A stretch of 9,531 bases of DNA from Pseudomonadota bacterium (GTDB lineage: Bacteria; Desulfobacterota; Anaeroferrophillalia; Anaeroferrophillales; Anaeroferrophillaceae), in contig DQWO01000136.1 of NCBI GenBank assembly GCA_011042595.1, positions 1 through 9,531 on the forward strand, given 5' to 3'. Below the pieces are notes generated by a model. It was not told the DNA's origin. It ran no database searches and worked only from the letters and a program-made list of their open reading frames with translations. The position numbers and the translations under genes are program-made. This document shows, piece after piece, positions 1 to 5,780 of the stretch (position 1 is its first letter; each line of letters begins with the position of its first letter).

Positions 1-731
1 TATCTGCAGTTGGTAGAAACCATCGCTGCCGGAGACCAGGTAAGAGCACAGGAATTTGAAGACCAGAAAGTTTTTGAAGGCTGCATGCCCATCGAAGCGA
101 TGGTTGCCCGGGGAGTTGAAACCCTGGCGTTCGGCCCGCTGAAGCCGGTTGGCCTGGTTGACCCCCGAACAGGAAGTCAAGCTCACGCGGTCGTCCAGCT
201 GCGGTCGGAAAACCGGGAAGAAAGCATGCTCAACCTGGTGGGTTTCAGACCCGTTTAACCTTTCCGTGGCAGGAAAAAGTTGTCCAGCTGATTCCCGGAC
301 TGGAAAACGCCACCATCTATCGCTATGGCACTATGCACCGCAACACCTTCATCAATGCCCCGCAGCTGTTAAACCGCTGTTTTCAGCATCAAAAAGAACC
401 GCGGCTGTTTTTTGCCGGCCAGATAAGCGGCGTTGAGGGCTACCTGGAATCGGCGGCCAGCGGCCTTATTGTCGGCATCCAGATTGTCCTGCAGCAGCAA
501 ACCGAAAGCTTTTTTCCCTTTCCGGAAACCTGCGCCCTGGGGGCCTTGTCAACCCATATCACCAACACCCACAGCAAAAATTTCCAACCGATGAATATCA
601 ATTTCGGCCTCTTTCCACCCCTGGGAAAGAAAATGAAAAAAGCGGCCCGCAAAGCCGCTTATGGAGAAAGAGCGCTGGCTGACCTTGACACCTGGCTGCA
701 AGAATGCCAGAAGCGGTCGCCTGATTGTTAA
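1..731 (+). pseudogene. trmFO: TrmFO, folate/FAD-dependent tRNA (uracil-54-C5) methyltransferase, C-terminal part, frameshifted
   Basis: TrmFO makes ribothymidine at U54 of the tRNA T-loop, using methylenetetrahydrofolate and FAD. The N-terminal half lies left of the window. The reading frame is open from base 1 and holds FEGCMPIE (its Cys matches the catalytic Cys226 of B. subtilis TrmFO by distance from the C-terminus), [14 protein letters not shown] and VVQLRSEN. It then hits TAA at 256-258. The rest of the protein continues in the -1 frame: QTRLT, IPGLENA, MHRNTFINAP, FFAGQISGVEGY, ESAASGL, then PMNINFG to TAA at 729-731. Joining the frames after codon 244-246 restores the family sequence LVGFQTRLT with no residue lost or gained, so a single missing base (or -1 slippage) near 240-246 explains the break. 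It may be a real mutation, an assembly error or recoding. Everything else looks intact, so decay would be recent. It is convergent with parB. Confidence 0.9.
636..660 (-). terminator. Intrinsic terminator of the leftward par operon, inside trmFO
   Basis: Read on the minus strand, AAGCGGC (660-654) pairs perfectly with GCCGCTT (646-640) around a 7-nt loop. The transcript then runs into a run of six T (641-636, two of them in the stem). It lies about 75 bp past the parB stop and is the only strong hairpin plus U-tract near the operon end. It overlaps trmFO codons for the Lys/Ala-rich stretch KKAARKAA. On the plus strand no U-tract follows, so it should be one-directional. Confidence 0.75.
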
Positions 732-734
732 TCC

Positions 735-1634
735 CTATATTTCCACCGTTGAGCGGGTCAAAAACTCCACCAGACGTTCCAACTCTTCCGCCGCATAGAA
801 TTCTATTTCCAGACTGCCTTTTTCATGTTTCTTGTCCCGCCAGTGAAGGTTTACCTTGGTCCCTATAGCCTGTCCCAGGCGATTACATAAATCCTTTTCA
901 TAGAGTGAAGTCTCGGCTTCTGCCACCGCTTTTAAATCGTTGCCGGTTTTTTTGCGCTGCCGGATCAATCGCTCTACCTGGCGAACGGAAAGTTGTCTGG
1001 CAATAATCTGTTCCGCCAGGGCAATTTTTCCTTCTTCATCGCCAACAGCCAGCAATGCCCGCCCATGCCCCATACTCAACCGTCCTTCTTCCATCTGCGT
1101 CAGGACAGCCGGCGGCAAATTCAGCAGACGAACCATGTTGGTCACGGTTGAACGATCTTTGCCCAAAGTCTTCGCAACCTCTTCATGGTTAAAATCAAAC
1201 TCGTCAATCAAACGTTGATAACCCTGGGCCTCCTCAACCGGATTAAGGTTTTCCCGCTGCAGGTTTTCAATCAGCGATATTTCAACCGCTTGACGATCAT
1301 CCAGGGTAAGTACAAGGGCTGGTATCTTGCTGACCCCTGCCTGTTGAGCCGCCCGCCAGCGCCGTTCTCCAGCCACCAGCTTATATCTGCCGGGCTGAAT
1401 CGCCGGCCTTACCAACACCGGTTGCACCACCCCTTTTTCTTTGATGGAACGAACCAGTTCTGCCATTTTTTCCGGATCAAATCGTTTGCGAGGCTGTTTA
1501 CTGTCCGGTTCAATAAAGGAAAGGGAACATTGTATCAGCTTTTCATCGCCAGGCACCTCTGTTTTGGGAAGCAAAGCTCCCAGACCCTTACCTAAACCCC
1601 GTTTAACCGTAAAACCTTTCTTTACATCAGCCAT
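735..1634 (-). CDS. parB: ParB/Spo0J chromosome-partitioning CTPase and parS-binding protein
   Basis: ParB loads on parS sites near the origin, spreads as a CTP-dependent clamp and stimulates ParA to segregate origins. The 299-residue product has the N-terminal ParA-contact motif RGLGKGLGALLP (12-23), QPRKRF (47-52), the nucleotide-binding GERRWRA (89-95), ENLQREN (123-129), a helix-turn-helix near 148-170 (EEVAKTLGKDRSTVTNMVRLL) and a C-terminal dimerisation segment (LEIEFYAAEELERLVEFL). I start it at ATG 1634 because AAAGG lies 6 nt upstream. A TTG at 1640 in the same frame touches that AAAGG and is unlikely. Length is normal. It is separated from parA by 135 bp that contain an 88-bp repeat, unlike the close par spacing usual in this layout. 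I found no convincing parS site in the window. Confidence 0.96.
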   Translation of the reverse strand: MADVKKGFTVKRGLGKGLGALLPKTEVPGDEKLIQCSLSFIEPDSKQPRKRFDPEKMAELVRSIKEKGVVQPVLVRPAIQPGRYKLVAGERRWRAAQQAGVSKIPALVLTLDDRQAVEISLIENLQRENLNPVEEAQGYQRLIDEFDFNHEEVAKTLGKDRSTVTNMVRLLNLPPAVLTQMEEGRLSMGHGRALLAVGDEEGKIALAEQIIARQLSVRQVERLIRQRKKTGNDLKAVAEAETSLYEKDLCNRLGQAIGTKVNLHWRDKKHEKGSLEIEFYAAEELERLVEFLTRSTVEI

Positions 1635-1649
1635 GAGCAACCTTTATTT

Positions 1650-1737
1650 TTAGTGCCTTACAGGTTATTTTCTTGTTTTTTAACAAGAAAATGTTCTGAT
1701 AAGAGCACTTACTTGCGGGCAAAGCCCGCGTTAGATT
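1650..1737. repeat. 88-bp structured repeat, copy A (parA-parB spacer)
   Basis: Bases 1650-1737 match 7444-7531 at 82 of 88 positions with no gaps and in the same orientation. The copy contains a perfect inverted repeat, an 11-bp stem 1667-1677/1682-1692 with a TTTT loop. This is extended by imperfect outer pairing (1652-1663 with 1696-1709, one bulged A), so 1652-1709 can fold as one long hairpin. A second hairpin follows, GCGGGC-AAA-GCCCGC (1715-1729). No protein is encoded. It ends 15 bp upstream of the parB ATG, so it forms most of the parB leader. I do not recognise the family; it could be a REP-like or small MITE-like element or a shared leader element. Confidence 0.9.
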
Positions 1738-1769
1738 TCATCTTATGACTCATTGTTTTTCCATAACTA

Positions 1770-2576
1770 CTATTGCGCGCCCTTAACCGGGGCAATCTCG
1801 GCCTTCATGACGTTCGGTTGCCGGCGTAAAAACTCATCAGCAAGTTGAAAGTATGCCTGCGCTCCGGTGGAAGAAACATCATACAAAGCAATGGGCTTCC
1901 CATGGCTGGGCGACTCACTGAGCCGGACATTCCGGGGAATGATGGACTCATAGACCAGGGAACCGAAATGTTGACGCACTTCTTTTTCCACCTGCCTTGC
2001 CAAAGTGGTCCGCTGATCCATCATGGTAAGCAGAATTCCCTCAATATCCAGCCTGGGATTAAGGGTCTCCTGTATCCGGTTCACCGTATGCAATAATTGG
2101 CCGAGCCCTTCCATCGCGTAGTATTCACTCTGCAACGGAATTAAAATGGTGTGGGCTGCGGTCAGGGAATTAATGGTCAGCAGTCCAAGCGAAGGGGAAC
2201 AGTCAATAATAATATATTGATAACTCCCCAGTAAGGGCATCAGCCGGTCTGCCAAGATGAACTCCCGACGTTCAAATTGCAACAGCTCAACTTCCGCCCC
2301 GATCAAATCAGGATTTGCCGGAATGATATCCAGATAGGCAAAATCAGTCTGGTGAAGAACTTCCTGAGGCGTTGCCAGTCCAAGCAATGCCTGGTATATG
2401 CTCCGCTGATTATCATCGCTTTCATAACCGATCCCGCTGGTAGCATTCCCCTGGGGATCAAGATCAACAAGCAGGGTCTTACGCTCAGCAATGGCCAGTG
2501 AAGCTGCCAGATTAACGGCGGTGGTGGTCTTGCCAACCCCACCCTTCTGATTGGCGATGGAAATTATTTTCCCCAT
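1770..2576 (-). CDS. parA: ParA/Soj chromosome-partitioning ATPase
   Basis: ParA is a deviant-Walker ATPase that binds DNA non-specifically as an ATP dimer; its release by ParB moves the origin regions apart. The 268-residue product has the deviant Walker A KGGVGKTTT (11-19, signature Lys11), the DLDPQGN loop (38-44), Walker B YIIIDCSPSLG (121-131) and RNVRLSESPSHGKP (215-228), all in the usual positions. In Walker B, Ser127 replaces the more common Pro of DCPPS. ATG 2576 lies 7 bp after the rsmG stop, so the two genes should be co-transcribed. The ribosome site is poor (AGGG about 11 nt upstream), which suggests partial translational coupling to rsmG. Size is typical of chromosomal, not plasmid, ParA. 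Confidence 0.97.
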   Translation of the reverse strand: MGKIISIANQKGGVGKTTTAVNLAASLAIAERKTLLVDLDPQGNATSGIGYESDDNQRSIYQALLGLATPQEVLHQTDFAYLDIIPANPDLIGAEVELLQFERREFILADRLMPLLGSYQYIIIDCSPSLGLLTINSLTAAHTILIPLQSEYYAMEGLGQLLHTVNRIQETLNPRLDIEGILLTMMDQRTTLARQVEKEVRQHFGSLVYESIIPRNVRLSESPSHGKPIALYDVSSTGAQAYFQLADEFLRRQPNVMKAEIAPVKGAQ

Positions 2577-2583
2577 AAAAAGC

Positions 2584-3252
2584 TTATACCCTGATAATCC
2601 GGATCATATATCGCTGTTGCTCCAGAAAAGGAATGGTAACTTTTTTGATGTCCTCAAGCCGTAAATTCTCATGGAGGGATAATGCCTCCATGATCTTTTC
2701 TCGTGAAGACGCAGTGGCAGAAAGCAGAACCAGCCCACCCGGTGCCAGAACCTCTCCAGCAACAGGAAAAACGTCATCAGGGACCGACACCGCTCTGCTC
2801 ACCAAAGCAGCAACCGGTATTTTAAACTCCGTACTACCATTTCCTTTATGCAAATGCAAACGGAGGATTTCAACATTTTTAAGGCCCAAAAGCCTGGTAA
2901 CATGCTGCAAAAACAAAGTTTTTTTTTGCCTGGCCTCAACCAGCAGAAAATGAATGGCCGGAAGTAACAGTGCCAGGGGTAACCCGGGAAACCCGGCACC
3001 ACTTCCCAGATCAAGAACGGAACCCGAGATGCCAGAGAGAAATGGAAGAAAGGAAAGTGAATCAAGAAAATGCCGGCAGATTATCTCCTGTCCGTCTTTA
3101 ATTGCGGTTAGATTATAAGCCCGGTTCCAGCGTTGTAGCGCTGTGAGATAACCCATAAAAGCTTCCTGATGCGCAGGATCAAGATGAATATCCAATTGAC
3201 GACTACCATCAATCAGTAATCTTTTCAGCTTATCAGCAGCTAAATTGTTCAT
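2584..3252 (-). CDS. rsmG: RsmG (GidB), 16S rRNA G527 N7-methyltransferase
   Basis: RsmG methylates N7 of G527 in the 530 loop of 16S rRNA using S-adenosylmethionine; its loss gives low-level streptomycin resistance in several bacteria. The 222-residue product shows NLTAIKD (47-53), RHFLDSL (60-66), the SAM-binding motif VLDLGSGAGFPGLPLAL (79-95), LVEARQKKTLFL and VSRAVS. The C-terminus RYMIRIIRV fits the family. The start is ATG 3252, whose ATGA overlaps the mnmE TGA (3249-3252), a typical translational coupling. A TTG at 3264 in the same frame would add four residues inside mnmE and is less likely. It sits between mnmE and parA, where mnmG would usually precede it. Confidence 0.96.
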   Translation of the reverse strand: MNNLAADKLKRLLIDGSRQLDIHLDPAHQEAFMGYLTALQRWNRAYNLTAIKDGQEIICRHFLDSLSFLPFLSGISGSVLDLGSGAGFPGLPLALLLPAIHFLLVEARQKKTLFLQHVTRLLGLKNVEILRLHLHKGNGSTEFKIPVAALVSRAVSVPDDVFPVAGEVLAPGGLVLLSATASSREKIMEALSLHENLRLEDIKKVTIPFLEQQRYMIRIIRV

Positions 3253-4631
3253 TTTCCAACGCAAAAATTAGCAAAAATGGTATCCAGCAAATCTCCATCC
3301 CATTGTTGTCCGGTTATTTCCCGTAAAGCCAGGCGGGCTTGCTGAAGTTCTTCCGCCACCATATCGAGTAACGGCCTGGAGGTGGAAAGCAGCTTCAAGC
3401 TATGCTGCAGGTATCCCAGCACTTTCTCCAACAGTATTTTATGGCGTAAATGGCAGACAACCTGTTCCCCGGAAAAATTTTTAAAATCCTCTTCAATGAT
3501 TTCCCTGAGCTTCATTTTCAACTCGCTAATGTCAACCTGGTCTTTGCGGGCAGTGGTATAAATAAACGGAATATCTCCGTCAAAAAATTCCTTGAGCTGT
3601 TTCTCACCGGCCGCAGCCGGAAGATCCTTTTTATTCACCACCACTAAGTGACGTTGAGCAATGAGGCGCTGATAGATCAGGAGGTCTTCAGCCGTAGGAA
3701 TCCGGGTATTATCCATGACCATAATAACAATATCCGCCATCTTCATCCATTCATCCGTCCGGGCAACCCCCAACCGCTCCACCTCGTCTGTCGGCTGGCA
3801 AATCCCGGCAGTATCCGCGATTTCAACCGTCATCCCTCCCAGAGCCAAACGTTCGCTGACTACATCCCTCGTCGTTCCGGGAATTTCGGTCACAATAGAA
3901 CGCTCTCGGCCAAGCAGGGCATTCAATAGGCTTGATTTACCCACGTTGGGACGACCAACCATGACCACCCGCAGTCCATCTACCAGCGTCCTTCCCTCTT
4001 CATAGGAAGAAACCAACTGTTTCACCTGTTCTTGCAGAACATTAAGCTCATCCACCATCGACTGGAAGCTAAAAGACAAGCCCTCCTCCTCCAGCAGGTC
4101 AAGCTCAACTTCGAGGGCTGCCAGCTGCCGGGAAAGGCATTGTTCCAGGATGATCAACTGTCCGGACAGACCGCCCGCTAACTGGCGAATTGCTGCCTGC
4201 ACTGCCTGTTCATTGCCGGCAGCAATCAGATCAGCAACTGATTCCGCCTGAACCAGATCAATGCGCCCAGACAAAAAAGCCCGGCGGGTAAATTCACCGG
4301 GTTCTGCCAGCCGGGCCCCCTGATCCAATAATAATCGTAAAATTTCCCCGGTTACCAGACGCCCGCCATGGCAATGAATTTCCGCCATTTCTTCACGGGT
4401 ATAGGAATGGCCTGCCTCCATCCGTACCACCAGGACCTGGTCGAGAGGATTGCCGGTTTCAGGCTCACGTATCATGCCAAGATAAAGATGAAAAGGGGTG
4501 AATGAATCGGGGAGTGGGGAAAAAAGAGCCTCGAGAATCGCTTGGGAATGGGGACCACTCAGGCGAAGGATGGAAATACCACCTTCACCAACCGGGGTTG
4601 AAACAGCAGCAATGGTATCACTGTGAACCAT
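3249..4631 (-). CDS. mnmE: MnmE (TrmE), tRNA U34-modifying GTPase
   Basis: MnmE works with MnmG to add (carboxy)methylaminomethyl groups at C5 of wobble U34 in tRNAs that read split codon boxes; MnmE binds folate and supplies the GTPase. The 460-residue product has the complete domain set: N-terminal folate-binding domain (1-120, with EIHCHGG and PGEFTRRAF), helical domain, G domain with GRPNVGKS (226-233), PGTTRD (251-256), DTAG (273-276) and NKKD (333-336), then the C-terminal CVGK (457-460), where Val replaces the usual Ile but the catalytic Cys457 is kept. The ATG at 4631 lies 12 bp after the jag stop; there is no strong Shine-Dalgarno site. Its partner mnmG, normally the next gene, is absent from this window. 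Confidence 0.97.
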   Translation of the reverse strand: MVHSDTIAAVSTPVGEGGISILRLSGPHSQAILEALFSPLPDSFTPFHLYLGMIREPETGNPLDQVLVVRMEAGHSYTREEMAEIHCHGGRLVTGEILRLLLDQGARLAEPGEFTRRAFLSGRIDLVQAESVADLIAAGNEQAVQAAIRQLAGGLSGQLIILEQCLSRQLAALEVELDLLEEEGLSFSFQSMVDELNVLQEQVKQLVSSYEEGRTLVDGLRVVMVGRPNVGKSSLLNALLGRERSIVTEIPGTTRDVVSERLALGGMTVEIADTAGICQPTDEVERLGVARTDEWMKMADIVIMVMDNTRIPTAEDLLIYQRLIAQRHLVVVNKKDLPAAAGEKQLKEFFDGDIPFIYTTARKDQVDISELKMKLREIIEEDFKNFSGEQVVCHLRHKILLEKVLGYLQHSLKLLSTSRPLLDMVAEELQQARLALREITGQQWDGDLLDTIFANFCVGK

Positions 4632-4643
4632 AACCAGTGCTCA

Positions 4644-5522
4644 TCAGGACTTTACCGCCTTCGCTTTATTTTTATTTTTATCACGGTTGCGATTGGTATT
4701 TTTGGGGTAGATAATTATTTTCTTGTACTCTCCATCGCCCTTGCTCCGGGAATACAGGCTTTTATCTTCCTGGATAAGCAGGTGAACAATACGGCGATCA
4801 TGGGCATTAAGAGCATTAATGGTTACTGGTTTACGGGTTTTCTTGGCTTTTGCTCCCAATTTCAGCGCCAGCTTCTTTATATTATGCTCATGACGGGAAC
4901 GAAAACCACCACAATCCACATAAACGCGGCCTCCTCTTACCCCGTAAAGCTTGTTAATCAGGTACTGTAAAGCATCCAGCACCTCCCCCTTACGGCTGAC
5001 CAGCATAGACTGCCCAGGTTGTTCCTCTATAACCAGATGGCAGTCAGGTGGGGCTAAACGGCCATCAACGGATTTAACCGATACATCCATGAGTGCGAGA
5101 ATCTCAGCCAAAGTTTTTTTGACCTTCTCCAGGTCAATGGTGGGCACTGCCGGATCTTTTATCTCTTCCTTCTCTGATTGAGCCGGAGGGACGGGGGAAG
5201 GCGGCCGTGATGGTGGGATTTCATCCTCTTTTGTCACAACTTTGGCCAATTCCGGTTCACTCTCAGCCGGACCTGCAGCTAAAACATCCTTTTTAATATG
5301 GTCACTAAAAGCTGAATCTATCAGTTCCTTGACAAAATCACTACCTTCCTTTTCCTCAACAGTAACCCTGATTATTGCGGTTTTTCCTCCTAAGAGCCCA
5401 AAGATTTTCCTGGTCTCTTCCCTGACAATCTCATAGTGCAATTTATCAGCAGAAAGGTTTAATTGAAGACAGGCCTTTTTTACCGCGTCTTGGACGCTTT
5501 TTCCTTCAAAATCCCTGGTCAT
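4644..5522 (-). CDS. jag: Jag/KhpB (EloR-type) RNA-binding protein, Jag_N-KH-R3H
   Basis: Jag proteins bind RNA and, in Gram-positive species, affect cell elongation; their role in Gram-negative bacteria is unclear. They are typically encoded beside yidC. The 292-residue product has a Jag_N domain (1-55, with DFEGKSVQDAV and FGLLGGKTA), an acidic then proline-rich linker (56-125, PPSRPPSPVPP), a KH domain (about 130-205, LDALQYLINKLYG) and an R3H domain (about 208-275) with the R-x3-H pair Arg243/His247. A Lys/Asn-rich tail ends it. The KH GxxG loop reads SRKG (176-179), losing its first Gly. I chose ATG 5522 because GGGAG lies 9 nt upstream and Jag_N begins at once; an in-frame start at 5567 would add 15 unconserved residues. 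A 256-bp spacer separates it from yidC. Confidence 0.93.
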   Translation of the reverse strand: MTRDFEGKSVQDAVKKACLQLNLSADKLHYEIVREETRKIFGLLGGKTAIIRVTVEEKEGSDFVKELIDSAFSDHIKKDVLAAGPAESEPELAKVVTKEDEIPPSRPPSPVPPAQSEKEEIKDPAVPTIDLEKVKKTLAEILALMDVSVKSVDGRLAPPDCHLVIEEQPGQSMLVSRKGEVLDALQYLINKLYGVRGGRVYVDCGGFRSRHEHNIKKLALKLGAKAKKTRKPVTINALNAHDRRIVHLLIQEDKSLYSRSKGDGEYKKIIIYPKNTNRNRDKNKNKAKAVKS

Positions 5523-5608
5523 CCGGGTTTTCTCCCTTATCAATTTCCCCATACGGCAGGGCCGCAACCAAACTGATATGAATATATCATCGTCAACATT
5601 GTTTCATC

Positions 5609-5673
5609 ACCATGAAGGCTTGAAGAACATGAAGTTCAATAAGAAACTCTTCAGGCTCTTCATGTCTCATGGT
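5609..5673. repeat. Long imperfect inverted repeat built of short ATGAAG/CTTCAT units, yidC-jag spacer
   Basis: The outer arms ACCATGA (5609-5615) and TCATGGT (5667-5673) pair exactly, as do the inner arms CATGAAG (5628-5634) and CTTCATG (5658-5664). The arms are themselves made of short quasi-repeats of TGAAG spaced 9-10 bp apart, so the whole 65 bp folds back imperfectly. A plus-strand open frame runs across it but has no family signature, has a low-complexity product and overlaps the yidC end, so I treat the stretch as non-coding. It may be a dispersed intergenic repeat; no second copy exists in this window. Confidence 0.55.
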
Positions 5674-5700
5674 TACATACTTTTCTTGTTTTTTATACCC

Positions 5701-5731
5701 CCTCCTGCCTGCGGCAAGCAGGTCAAGGAGG
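5701..5731. repeat. GC-rich hairpin in the yidC-jag spacer
   Basis: CCTCCT (5701-5706) pairs with AGGAGG (5726-5731). Inside, CCTGC (5708-5712) pairs with GCAGG (5718-5722) around a GGCAA loop. No T-run follows on either strand, so it is not an obvious terminator. It is 26 bp right of the inverted repeat at 5609-5673. The rest of the spacer (5523-5608 and 5732-5751) shows nothing I can name beyond the jag ribosome site. Confidence 0.5.
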
Positions 5732-5751
5732 TGCTGAGCTTGCAGCCTGAC

Positions 5752-5780
5752 AAAAAAGATGGAGCTTTTACGACGCCATC
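5752..5780 (-). terminator. Possible weak intrinsic terminator at the yidC end
   Basis: On the minus strand GATGG (5780-5776, overlapping the yidC TGA) can pair with CCATC (5762-5758) and is followed directly by six T (5757-5752). The stem is only 5 bp and the loop 13 nt, so termination would be partial at best. The following 256-bp spacer is consistent with a break or attenuation point between yidC and jag. Confidence 0.3.

Noticed and set aside
440..652. Minus-strand 70-codon frame opposite the trmFO 3' end
   Set aside because: Its product has no recognisable motif and it lies antisense to well-conserved TrmFO sequence.
2303..2542. Minus-strand 79-codon frame overlapping parA
   Set aside because: It is the alternative frame of parA; parA carries all ParA motifs and this frame carries none.
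4018..4033. parS-like half site TGTTTCAC inside mnmE
   Set aside because: Only one half matches the TGTTTCACGTGAAACA consensus (10 of 16), and the right half is unrelated. No full parS was seen on either strand.
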